Shown here: piece after piece, positions 11,058-21,608 of the stretch
Numbering within the stretch: position 1 is the first letter of the stretch
How the letters are laid out: each line of letters opens with the position of its first letter
NCBI GenBank assembly: GCA_026770575.1
Contig: MU657167.1
Span: 221,996-285,995, forward strand
Length of the DNA: 64,000 bases
Reading direction: 5' to 3'
From: Pelagophyceae sp. CCMP2097
Lineage: Eukaryota; Sar; Pelagophyceae
Translations under genes and position numbers: made by a program
Notes under the pieces: model-generated
The model's input: only the letters and a program-made list of their open reading frames with translations
Databases searched by the model: none
What the model was told of the DNA's origin: nothing

Positions 11058-13604
11058 GTTCAAGAATTCGTTTTACGTTTCGGAGCCGGACCATGCGAAA
11101 TGGCTGGCGGCGGGCGTCTGCTCGGGGTACACGAAGAAGGAATTCGTGGGTGTCATGCTCGCGACGTTTTGCTGGCCCGCGGCGTGGGTCTGCGGCGTCG
11201 GGTTTTCAATCGGCTTCGCTAAGTGCAAAGCCGTCGACGCGCGCCTGCGGTGCCTCGCATTCTTGTCGCTCGGCGGCGGCGCCGTGGCGGCGGCGGCGGC
11301 CGCGTACAATTCGGGCGCCGGCGACGTGCTCCGCTGCGGCGTGCTCCGCTGCTACGCCTCCGACGCATCCGACGCCTCCGACGCCCAGACGGAGAAGCCG
11401 TACAACGTCACCGTCGGCCTGCTGACGCTCTTTGCTGCATCGGCCTTTGCGGCGCTCCAGGTCCAGCTCGCCGTATGCTGCGCACGCGAGGCATCCAGAG
11501 TCGCGGCACGGGCGCACCGCTACCGCCGCGCCGGCTCGGAGTTTGAAGCGGGGCCGTTGGAGAACCCGCTCCACGGCACGGCGCTCCTCGGCGCCGGCGA
11601 CGCCGAGCAATCGGGCGAGTCGCCCGCGGCGCCTGGCGCTTTCGGCGACACCTGGCGCGCCCCCATGCCGCGGCCGAAGACGCGCGCCGTTTTCGGCACT
11701 GTGCTTCTGCTTGGCGTTTTAGCGTTCCTCGTGGTGCTGACGGCTTGGTTGCCCGGCGAGTGGAGCGCGTTCAATTCGGCGAGTCTCAAAGCCTACGCGG
11801 GCTTCGAGCGCACGCCGGCGTACGACCCGGAGCGAACCGGCGGCGTCTGGTTCCGCACTAAGTTTGTCAAAGTGCACGACGGCCTCGTCTTGAAGTTCTT
11901 CCCGGACGTGATCATTTTCTACGCCTTTCTCGCGTCTCTCGCCCTCCTCGGCTGCGCCTGCAAAGTCTTCCCGGAGGCCGTCGGCCGCAAGCTCTCCAAG
12001 CGCTTCGTCGTGCCCGGGCCCTTCAAAATCGCAGTCGCCAAGGTGGTCGTTGTCGACGTCGGGGGCGGGACGGCGTCCGTCGGGCTTTTGGTCGTTGTGG
12101 CCATGTTCGCCGCCACGGTCGTCATGTTCGCGCACTACTGGTTCTTCGACCACGTCTTCCACAACCACGTTACTCCTCGCCATGAGGTCAACGCTCGAAG
12201 TCTGGGACAGATGGCCAACCTGGGACTCGCGCTGCTCATGCTGCCCGTGGCGCGCAACTCGGCGCTCAACGAGGCCTTTGGCATCGCCTGGGAGCAGGCT
12301 CTATTCGCCCACATCTGGCTCGGGTACGCCACGTTGGCGCTGTTCGTCGCGCACGGCGCCGCATGGTGGACTGTGTTCCACGACGAGGGCCTTTTCCCGG
12401 CCGACATTCTACAAGTCCCAATGTACTACCCGACGAACGGCGCCGGCAAGGCCGGGGGGCGCTGCGCCGACAACTTCACGGTGCCCATGGCCACCATCAC
12501 CGTCGCCGTCGTTTTAGTGTTGACGGGGCTCTTATCGCACTACGAGGTCCGAAGGCGGCGGTTCGAAGTCTTTCTCTATGCGCACCACGTCTTCCTGGCG
12601 TTGTACCTCGTCGCTCTGTGGCACGCCGCGAGCTGCTGGTACCTCGTCCTCGGGGGTTTGGCGCATTGGCTTTGCGACCACGCGCTGCGGACGAGAAGCG
12701 CCGCCTGCGGCTGGACCGTCGTCGCGTTGGAGGCGCGGCCCGACGGCGTGACGCACCTCGAGCTGCAGCGCGACGACGGCGCCGACGTGGAGTACCAGGC
12801 GGGGCAATACGCGTTTTTAGCCCTTCACGACGTCGACGCGTTCCAGTGGCACCCTTTCACTTTGTCAGCAGCCCCGGCGGACGCAAAACGCTGCCGGCGC
12901 GCCGCGTTCGACATCAAGGCCATGCCGGCAACCGTCCGCGGCGGCAAGACGTTTACGCGCGGCCTCCGGGACTTGTGCGACGCGTCCGCAGCGTGCGATC
13001 TTTCGCGTCTCCGCGTCGCGGTTGACGGGCCGCACGGCGCCGCCTTTGACGTCTGCGCGTTTACAGACGTGCTCTTAGTCGCCGGCGGCATCGGGGTGAC
13101 GCCGTGCCACGCCATCTTCCGAGAACTGTTCCACCGCGCCGAGAACCTCCCCCAACTCCGCAGCGTCACGCTCCTCTGGGTCGTCCGCGACCGCGCCGTC
13201 CTCGAACTCTTCGCGCCGACGTTCGCCGCCACGGCCAACGACGACGCGGGTGGCAAGTTTCGCCTCGAGTTGTACGTCGACTCGGAGCGCGGCCGCGAGG
13301 CCTGGGGCCAGCCAGACGAGCACGCCGGACTCGCCTTCAAGCACGGCCGCCCGGACGCCGCCCGCGCCGTGCGCCAGCTCGACAAGGCCGGCAAACCGCA
13401 CGTGAGTCTCCCCTTGCGGGCGACGGTGCATCGGACGTTCGCGTCCGGGCGGACGCAGCGCCGGAGCTGACGCGCCCCAGACGCGCTGCGGGACGCCGCT
13501 TTTTGCAGGTCTTCGTCTGCGGCCCTCCAGGCCTCTCCGCCGTCGTCTCCAAGGCGGCCCTCGATGCCGATGTTGACTTCCATTCCGAAGTCTTTGCGTT
13601 TTAA
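11058..13604 (+). CDS. Ferric reductase / NADPH oxidase family flavocytochrome (5' end not found)
   Basis: A membrane flavocytochrome passing electrons from NADPH through FAD and two hemes to ferric iron or oxygen. The visible exon begins after CTTTTTAG at 11058, in frame with KNSFYVSEPDHAKWLAAG, and runs to 13401. A GTGAGT...TTGCAG intron joins the last exon 13509-13604. In order: several hydrophobic helices (from about 11150), a ferric-reductase transmembrane domain with candidate heme histidines (FVAHGAAWWTVFHDE, FLYAHHVFLALYLVALWHAA), the FAD motif HPFTLSA (12850), the NADPH-binding VAGGIGVTPCHAIF (about 13080) and the C-terminal VFVCGPPGL. No EF-hand is seen. The architecture fits both FRE-type reductases and NOX enzymes, so I leave this open. 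An upstream exon with the start codon was not identified. Confidence 0.85.
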
Positions 13605-13908
13605 ACGGCAGTTATAAGCAGTTCTAGCAGCTCAAAGCCCTGGCATTTCTTACACGTCAGCCGCTCCTTGCCGACCCGGCGCACGACCGCGTGTCGTCGG
13701 GCTCTGCACGCCTCCTCCAAACAATCCCCTTGACGACTCTTGGCATCCGAGACGGTGCCATAATCTTCGTCATCCCGGCGTTTGTCGTCATCCCGGCCCG
13801 CGGCGTGGGTTCGATGACATAGACAGAAAATTACGGTGGTATCACAGAGCGGCTTCTATTCGGCGGGTCGCCGCGCGACGTTGGAGTCGCGCCTCCGCGC
13901 GCCTTTCG
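13605..13908. other. Convergent intergenic region
   Basis: About 300 bp between the 3' ends of two convergent genes. A short direct repeat around GTCATCCCGGC occurs near 13771-13797. Nothing else is recognised. Confidence 0.4.
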
Positions 13909-14532
13909 TCATCGCTTCTTGTTGGGCAGCTTGTTTTGAATGTCACGGACCCACTGGGGCGTGGCCTGCTGCCACGATGTCTGGGAGGCGCGCGTGGCCT
14001 CGATGTCCTGGAGCTCGTCGTCGAGCTCGTCGCCGAAGACGTAGCGCTTGAGCAGGTTCCTGCGCGCCTTGGACCGCGCCAGCGCCGTCATCAGCTGGCG
14101 CCGCCGCATGCGCTGCCGCTGCCGCCGCGACCGCGAGAACTCGCCACGCGCCGCGTCCACCGCATTCGACGCCTCGAGAGCGCGCCGCTCAATGTCGAAC
14201 GAATACGCCCGGCGCTCCAGGCTCTCCTCCGAAACCGGCCGCCGCTCCGTAGATTCGAGCGACCTGTTTTTTTGCGAGCGTCGAAAAGGGACCGGTCGGT
14301 GGACGGACCCGCGGTGGACGGCCGATGCACCGCTCCAGACCCGCGCAGGACGCAGGGTGGAACGTCGTTCCTCTCAAACACTTCGCAAAGACGCCGGGAC
14401 CGACGGCGGTGGCAGCAGGTCGGGCTCTGCGCGGCGGGCCGTCGGCCGGATCGTCACGCCTCGTCGCCGCGCGGAGGGCGCCCACGCGCGCGCCGCCGCG
14501 GCGAGGATGAGGAGCGTCAGCATACCACGCAT
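13909..14532 (-). CDS. Hypothetical protein with plastid-type leader
   Basis: Exon 1 starts at the ATG at 14532 and opens with a hydrophobic signal peptide, MRGMLTLLILAAAARAWAP. The ARAWAP junction resembles the stramenopile ASAFAP plastid-targeting motif, and a basic stretch (SARRRGVTIRPTARR) follows. The second exon begins at 14263 after a poly-A-rich AAAAAAACAG acceptor and ends with a stop at 13909. It is strongly basic and helical (RRQRQRMRRRQLMTALARSK) and finishes with RYVFGDELDDELQDIEATRA and QWVRDIQNKLPNKKR. The exon 1 donor (GTCGGT or GTCTTT) is unresolved; either gives a protein of about 160 residues. No known domain is recognised. A plastid location is inferred from the leader only. 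Confidence 0.55.
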
Positions 14533-15203
14533 TTTCGTTCTGGACCTCGCCTTTGGACGTTGAGGAGCTGGGAGCGGCCGGGGGCTTCGCGGGCTGCGGA
14601 ATGACCCGGCGCGATTCACCGACGCGCGCACGACCCGCGCACGCACCAAAGAATCGGGCGACGGGAAAAGGAAGAATAGAACTCCCACGTCAGCTCCACG
14701 ACAGGGTCGTTTTGGGGGAACTCACTCGGTTGTCTTCTTTTCAGATTAGATCTATTGCTATCTTCCGGAATTTTCCTGGACACTCGAGACGAAGACTGTG
14801 GATTTCTTTACGTCGTCGACAATTTCTAAATAAAACGCAGCGCGTCCCTCGATCTAGAGGGCCTCCCAGGCTTCCCCAACGCGCGACCCAACGTGCACCA
14901 CCTCGGTTCTCGAGAGCCCGAGCTCGAGGCATTTCCGGAAAATGGCAATTCAGGAGAAGAAGAGCGTTGCGTCCTCGTCAACTTGCCCATTGGATTTGAT
15001 GGGAAAGTCAGTTCCCCTTTGGGGAGTTGGGAAGTCCGAGCGAGGCCTCTCTCCGGAGCTCCCGGTCGGCAGAGGCGTGCGCACCGAACAGTGGAGAGGT
15101 TCGGGGTGCGCTTGAGTGCGCCTCCCGTACTTTCATCACCGAGCGCAATACAAAACCCAGGCTTGGGTTAAATCCCGCGCGCGTCTAACTAGGGACCTCG
15201 CTT
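14533..15203. other. Intergenic region
   Basis: About 670 bp between a divergent 5' end (14532, minus) and the 3' end of the ABC1K gene (15204). It includes an AT-richer section near 14720-14840. No gene, RNA or repeat is recognised. Confidence 0.4.
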
Positions 15204-17936
15204 TCACCGGGTGGCGTCGGGCGGCGCGAGCCGCGATCCTGTTTGCTCCGCGAACTTGAGGGCGATTCGAGCCGCCTAGGGGCGGCAAAGCTGACCGCAG
15301 CGACGCGAAAGGGTGCGCGGCCGTTTCCCGCGTTTCCGGCATCTTCGCGCCGTCCGACTCACGGATCGTCCCGCCTTGGATCGGTCGCGCCAGGCGAGGC
15401 GCGATATTTGCTCGACGACTTCGAGGCGGTCCTGCGTGGTCATGGCCTGGAAGGACTCAAAGGCCTTGTCCAGCTCCGGGCCCGCCTTGCGGCCGATGCG
15501 TGAGGCGCTACAACACAAGGCTTTGTCGAGCAAGGATCAGTCGGAGAGGCGGAAATGCTTGCAGAGGAGAGCGAGTGTGCGTCCGCGTTGTATACTCACG
15601 TGGCGAGGGCGACGGTGTCTGCGCGCGAGGGCTGGATGAGCGGCCCCTGCGCGATGGCGGCGAAGATGCCGAGCGGGTCTAAAAGAAAGGCGGCACCGCG
15701 CGCGAGCGGCAGGTCGCGGAGGCGCGACGCGGTGACGCGCGACGACGCGCCGAGCAGCTTGGCCATCTCCGTCTCGACGATATTTTGCAACCTATCCAAG
15801 GCGTTTTCAATCGACGCGGCGGAATTTGGAGGCGCCCAATTTCCTAACGGCGGACGCCGGTCTTTGCGGCGACGCCGTCGCGCCGTCCATGAAGAGGAGC
15901 GCGGCGAGCTGCTCCGCGACGGCGATGACGGCCTCTGGGGCGCTGTCTTGCGTCTTGGTCGGGCCCGACTCGGTGCTGGCGGTGTACGACCCAAAGCCGT
16001 CGAGGAGATACTCCAAGCGCGTGGCGTCGACGGCCCGCGGCCGAGTTTCGCTGGGCGCGGTGTAGACGAACGTCTCTAAAGCGTTGGCCACGCGCGGCGA
16101 CGGATCGGAGAGGAGCCTCTGGGAGACGTACGGCAGGCACTCGCCAACAATGGCATAGTCCGGGTCGTTCGTCAGCCCGATGCCCTCCAAGACGGAGAAC
16201 GCTCGAGCGATGTACGCAAAGTACGGCGGCAGCTGGAAGATGTTGCCTTGGCGGCTGGAAAGGTCTCGAAGCTCGCCCAACACGGCCGCGACGTCAATCT
16301 TCTTCCCGCCGCCGCCGCCGGCGAACTGGCCGTACACCTCGGTCAAAACCTCGACGGCGTCGGAAGACGCGATGGCCGCCTCGTAGCCCGCGGGGACGAA
16401 TCCCAGCTTGACGAGGTCCGAGGGCACCTCCTTGTAATCTTTCGCCACCAAGTGTGCAATGTGCTCAATGTACGCCAGCCTCAGCGACGGGTCCAGCTCG
16501 GTGACCAAACCCCAGTCCAGGATGGCGAGGCGGCCCGTGCCCTCCTCGACTAAAAGGTTGCCGGGGTGAGGGTCAGCGTGTAAAATGCCCGTCTCGAGCA
16601 TCATCGTCAAGTACGTGTTCATGGCCACCGAACAAAGTTTCGAGACGTCGGCGTTGGGCGCGCGGTCCAGGCGCGCGCCGGTGACCCACTTCGTCGTCAG
16701 CACCGTCGACGACGACCGCTCGGAAATGACGTCTGGCGCGAAGACGGCTCCAGCTAAGGGCGTGGCCATGATGGCGGCAGAAAACGACTCTGCGTTGTCG
16801 GCCTCGCGCAGGTAGTCGAGCTCGTCGACGAAGCGGACGCCCCAGGCGTCGACGATGCCCTCAAAGTCCGTGTTTGCTCGGAGCAAGCCCTTTGCCGCGG
16901 GCGCGGCGACTCGGAGCAAATGCAAGTCGAGCGCAATCGTCTCGGCGACGCCCGGCCGCTGCACCTTGACGGCCACCTCCGTGCCGTCGAAAAGCTGGGC
17001 GCGGTAGACTTGCCCCAGCGACGCCGACGCGATGGGTTTGTCGCCAAAAGACTTGAACGCCGCGCCGAGCGACGTGGCGCCGAGGCCGTCCGCGATGGTG
17101 CGCTTCGCCTCGTCGTTGTCAAAGGGCTGGACCGCGTCCTGCAGCGTCACCAAAGCGTCGCAGTACGCCGCCGGCAGGAGGTCGGAGCGCATGGACAGGG
17201 CCTGGCCGACCTTGACGAACGTCGGCCCGAGGCCCGTCAGCGTCGTCACCAGCTCCGCCGCGCGCTTTCGCTGCCGCTCCTTCTTCACCTCGGCGTCGCC
17301 GGGCAGCCCGCCGTCGACCACGACGCCGGCGCCGAACTTGAGCGACGCCGACAGGATCTGCGCGCCTCTTTTGGCCGTCTGTAGCCGCCGCCGCTCGAAG
17401 AACCGCGCCGCCGCCTCCGGGGCGTAGCGCTTCGATGACCCGTAGACGGACTCGCTTCGCGAGAAATCGCGGCGGTCGTACCTAGCGGCGACAGTCTGCA
17501 CAGCGTCCCTATGCAGGCGTGCGCGTCGACTGGCAAAGACGCGGCTTTCGCGCTCGTCGAGGAGCTGGACGCCCGCGTAGCACATGGCCAGGACGATGCC
17601 GCCGGCGGCGAGGGCCGGCACGTTGGCGGCCTCGAACGCCGGCGCGAGCTGGTGCAGCGCGGCGGCGGCGTCGTTCGCGAGCGCCGAGGGCGCCTCGAGC
17701 AGCGATGCGAGCGCCGCCGCCGTGTCCTCCGGGCGGAGGTCCAGCGGCAGCGCCCTCTGCGCCGCGGCCAGGCCCGCCTTGTCGGAGCGCACCACGAGCG
17801 CCGCGAGTTGGGCCTGCTGCGCCGCGTCGAAGACCGGCGGCAAGACTCGCAACGCAGAGGCCCGCGCCGAAGGGCCGGGGCTCGGCGCCACGAATGCGTG
17901 GCCCGCGCCGGCGCACAGAAGTGAGACCAGCCACAT
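15204..17936 (-). CDS. Plastid ABC1-like (ADCK/UbiB family) atypical kinase
   Basis: Four exons close in phase: 17936-15856, 15791-15600, 15507-15363 and 15275-15204, giving 829 residues. The N-terminus MWLVSLLCAGAGHAFVAPSP is a signal peptide plus ASAFAP-like motif, pointing to the plastid. ABC1 kinase hallmarks are seen in order: the KxGQ motif in PTFVKVGQALSMRSDLLP, the Ala-rich loop in IASASLGQVYRAQLF, the catalytic loop ILHADPHPGNLL and the metal-binding LDWGLV. Plastid members of this family support prenylquinone (plastoquinone, tocopherol) metabolism at plastoglobules. The C-terminal helices continue through three introns (66, 92 and 87 nt), ending ALKFAEQTGSRLAPPDATR. The exon 1 donor is GTCCGC; the alternative GTTAGG fails the phase test. 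Family assignment is secure; the exact subfamily is not assigned. Confidence 0.92.
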
Positions 17937-18379
17937 CCGCGTCCGCTCACGGCCAGCCGAGTGACTCGAGTGACTCCTTCCAAATGAACCGCGTCCGTGT
18001 CACACAGGCAACGCACGCAATTGCACGGCACCTTCCATCCGAAACTCTTTTCAATCCGCGGCGGTGCGCGGCATCGCCGCTGGTGCTGTCGTAGGACTCC
18101 CTATCGCGCGCATCCGACGACGGGCGCCGCGCCCCTGAAGAAAAAGTGGAAGTGCTCCGACAAGCACGGCGGGTCGACGACGACTCCCTGGATCCGTGGA
18201 GTCGCGCGCGCAGGCCTCGGTGACGAGCGCGCGCGAAGAGCGGCGTGGAAGCTCGTCAGTTGGTTTATTCAAAACGAGAAAGAACTGTGACAGAATCGCG
18301 CCACTGCAAAAAAACAAGGTCGGGCCTCTAGCTTCTTCGACGCACGGCTCGGCGCGGAGGCCCGGGGCGCCTATAGGCC

Positions 18380-20894
18380 ATGGCCGCGCAGTTCGCGCTG
18401 CTGCTGCGCCTGGCGGTTCTGGTGTCGTATCTGACGGGCGCCGACGAGGTGGTAAGTCGACGCACCCATGGAAGCTCGCCGCGCGGGACTGTCGTGCGCG
18501 TTGGTGGCCGCGCCTGCGTGCTCTTGGAGACGGAGCCCACCCGCGTCTTAGGTCGTCGAGGTGGCGCCGCGCGGCGTGGGCCAGCTGCTGACAATCTACC
18601 AGCAGCAGCCGCTGGTGCGCGAGGTGCTCGATCTCAACGACCGCCTGCGCGGCATGGGCCTCGGCGCCCAGTTCGATTTTCCTGCAATCGTCGTCATCGG
18701 TGACCAGAGCGCGGGCAAGTCGAGCGTGCTGGAGGCCATTTCGGGAGTGCCCCTCCTCCGCGGCGCCGGCGTCGTCACGCGCGCGCCCGTCGAGCTCCGC
18801 CTCGCGCGCGCCGATTCGGACTGCACCGCCCGAATCAAGGCCCACGGCGGGGTCGAGCTGCGAGTTCCCTGCGCCGAAGTGGGCGCCGCCATGAACGCGA
18901 CCATGCGCTTGCTCCCCGGCGCGCTCCCGGCGTTGGAGATACCCGGCCCGCCGGAAGACCCGGCCGCGACGCCCGCTCGTAGGCGCGAAGAATGGCGGCG
19001 TGACGGACACGGTCATCCGCGTGCGCGTGACCGCGCGCGACGTTCCCGACCTCACTCTGGTGGACCTGCCGGGACTCGCGCGCGTCGCCACAGAGGGCCA
19101 ATCCAAGGTGCGCCTTTTTTCACAATGGCTCGGCCGCACGCTTTGAGTAGGACGTGCCCGCGCTGACGAAGCGGCTGATCAGTAAGTACATCGCGCCGCG
19201 GAACACGATTATTCTCGTCGTCGTGCCGTGCACGGCGGACCTGGCGACGGCAGAGGCGCTGCAGCTCGCGGCCGAAGTGGACCCCGAGGGCCTGCGCACC
19301 GTCGGCGTGCTGACCAAGCCGGACTTGATGGATCCGGGCACCGAACACCAATTGGAGCGCATCCTGAGAGGCCAAATCGTCAACCTGCCGCACCACGGCT
19401 ACTTCGTCGTGCGCAACCGAGGCCAGCTCGCGCTCGACGCCAACACGTCCTTACGAGCCTCGTTGGACGAGGAGGAGGCGTTTTTCAACAGCCACGAGAC
19501 GTTCCACAAACTCGTCCGAGGCGCATCAGGCGAGCAAGTCGACACCACGGGCCAGTTCGGCTCGCCCGCCCTCGTCCGATACCTCACCAGGCTCCTCGTC
19601 TCCAGGGTAAGCGCCCGCGGCCGTCGTGCGGTTCCCCGGGGCGCCGCGGCCGTCTGCGCCGTGATACAAAATCTAGGTGACGGCCGAGGTCCCCGAGCTG
19701 CGCGCGCGCGTCGAGGAGCGCATCCTCGCCGAGGCGGCGGCGCTGCACGCCCTGGGCGCGCGGCCGCCGGCGGGCGCGGCCGGGGCGGCGGACAGGAAGG
19801 CGTATCTGCTGCAACTCACGACGGACTTTACAATGGCCGTGCGCGAGACGACGCGGGGACACTACGACATGCTCGCGCGCGAGTCCGAGTCGCGCGGCTT
19901 CATGGCCGAGCTGCTGGCGTTGTATCGCGCGTTTGACGACGCTGTGCGCTTGCAGGCGCCAAACGTGAACTCAAGTCACTACGACGCAGACGTCCGCCTC
20001 GCCGTCGCGACGCAGCACGGCCGCGAGTCGTTTTACGGCTTTCCGTCCTATGCCATCTTCGCGACTTTGGTAAGGGACATTGTGGCTCGCACGGCGCCGG
20101 CGGCCGAGCGGTGCGCCTCGCTCGTGCGCGCGCGCGTCGTGGCCATGGCGCGGGCCACGTCGGCGCAGCGCTTCGCGCGGCGGTTCCCGCGCCTCCGCGC
20201 GGATTTGGACGCTACGACGAAGCAGTTGGCGGACGAGCGGCACGCGGACGCGGCAAGTGCCGTACGCATGCTCCTCGACATGCAGCTCCAGCCCTTCACG
20301 CAGGAGCTCCTCCGCGCTTCGCCGCGTCGGCGCGCAGCCGACGACGCCGCGGGCGCGACGGACGAGCCGACCGCGGACGAGTCCGCCGAGCCTTCGCTCT
20401 TCAAGTCGCCAAAGGGCGCGCGGCGCATGGGCGCCACGCTCCACACCGGCGCTCAAAACGGCGCGCAGACCGCAAAGCCCACGGGCGCGCCCATCGAGGA
20501 GCGGCTCCACCGAACCGACGTCGGCGCCGACGCACCCGCGCCGTCGGCCGAGCCGGTTTGGTCCTCCGGCGGCGGCGACGCGCACGCCTACGCCGTCGAC
20601 TTTGTCAAGTCGAAGATCGAGCGCTACTTTGACATTCTGGCCGTGCGCCTCGGCGACCAGGTGCCCATGGCCGTGGATTTGTATCTCGTCCAGCAATTCG
20701 GCCACGACGCCGCCCTCCGCGTCGCAAACGCCACGCACGCGTTGGACGACGACGCCGTCCAGCGCCTCCTCGAGGAGGATTCGGACCTGGCGCGCAGACG
20801 GCGGGGCCATGAGGACATGCTGAGAAAGCTGCAGCACGCCAGAGAGACGCTCGACGACTTTGCAAACACCGTCCACTCCCTCCTCCCGGCCTGA
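18380..20894 (+). CDS. Dynamin-related GTPase
   Basis: A large GTPase of the dynamin superfamily that remodels membranes. Five exons close in phase: 18380-18451, 18552-18918, 18983-19107, 19151-19606 and 19677-20894, giving 745 residues. GTPase motifs are G1 GDQSAGKSS, G2-region VTRAPVELR, G3 LVDLPGLARVA and G4 LTKPDLMDPG. Middle-domain and stalk sequence follows, and the C-terminus (AYAVDFVKSKIERYFDILAV to HSLLPA) fits a GTPase effector domain. A disordered insert rich in Ala, Glu and Asp (about 20330-20570) precedes it, where animal dynamins carry PH and proline-rich regions. The N-terminus MAAQFALLLRLAVLVSYL is hydrophobic and could be a signal or membrane anchor. The second intron appears to use a GC donor (GCGCGC at 18919). 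Confidence 0.9.
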
Positions 20895-20976
20895 GCCACG
20901 AGCAAGCCGAAAAGTCAACACATCTTACGAACACACAAGCACAGGATGGCGCCGCTTTTGGGCGCGCCGCCGCGCC

Positions 20977-21354
20977 TCACGCGGGCGGGAAGTGGTTCTT
21001 GCCCGGCTGTTTGCGGAGGTTGACGGAGAGCCCGCGTTTCTTGGCGGCGAGGAGGAGCTGCTCCCTGGAGATGAAGCCGGGCGTCGCCGCGGACATGCTT
21101 TCGAACTCTGTCGATTCGTAGAGGTCGCCCGTCAGCTTCTTCGTAGTTTCCTCGTCGAGCTGCTCCGGGAGGCCCATCGCGCCGCCCATCCTGCCGACGC
21201 CGCCACGAAGGCTTGCCGGCTGCCGCTGTCGGCCACTGGAATGAAAGCTCGTGGAAACTTTGAGGCTCTCACTGGCAGTGAATTCAGAGTCGCCAAACCG
21301 CCGGAAACTTTGAGAATTAATAAAAGCCCAGGAGCCAGGGCCTTGCTCTGACAA
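20977..21354 (-). CDS. Small conserved-looking hypothetical protein
   Basis: An open frame of 125 codons. The best-looking part starts at an internal Met at 21186 and gives 69 residues: MGGAMGLPEQLDEETTKKL, then a Ser/Thr/Glu-rich linker, ISREQLLLAAKKRGLSVNLR and the end KQPGKNHFPPA. Its composition is protein-like, unlike the opposite-strand frames. The upstream part to 21354 is Ser/Phe-rich and may be untranslated or hold an intron. The gene converges on the dynamin gene 82 bp away. The family is not recognised. Confidence 0.5.
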   Translation of the reverse strand: MSEQGPGSWAFINSQSFRRFGDSEFTASESLKVSTSFHSSGRQRQPASLRGGVGRMGGAMGLPEQLDEETTKKLTGDLYESTEFESMSAATPGFISREQLLLAAKKRGLSVNLRKQPGKNHFPPA

Positions 21355-21608
21355 AGGGCGTCGCTGTGCTGCTCCCCCATCGCACCACCCTTGAACTCTT
21401 CAATTGAGTAGTGAGAACTGGCGTTCCACGGAGTAACGAGCTTGCTTGCTTAATATCCACCCTGGGTGGGGCTGGCCCAGGCGGGAATAACCGCCTTCTT
21501 CAACTCCTTTTTGCTTGGTGTGGATTGGTCTGGTGAAGTTCACCATGACTTTTGCGGCGAGCGCCAGTTAAAAAATCGTACCTTTTGTTCGCGGCCGATG
21601 CGGGCTTG
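21355..21608. other. Intergenic region with dispersed repeat
   Basis: Short spacer between divergent genes. It carries one copy of the 38-bp dispersed repeat listed separately (21442-21479). No other element is recognised. Confidence 0.4.
21442..21479. repeat. Dispersed 38-bp repeat, copy 1
   Basis: The segment containing TTGCTTGCTTAA and CCACCCTGGGTGG (a near-perfect palindrome) then GGCTGGCCCA is found again at 43883-43920 with one or two mismatches. This implies a dispersed element or a conserved transcribed motif. Confidence 0.75.
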
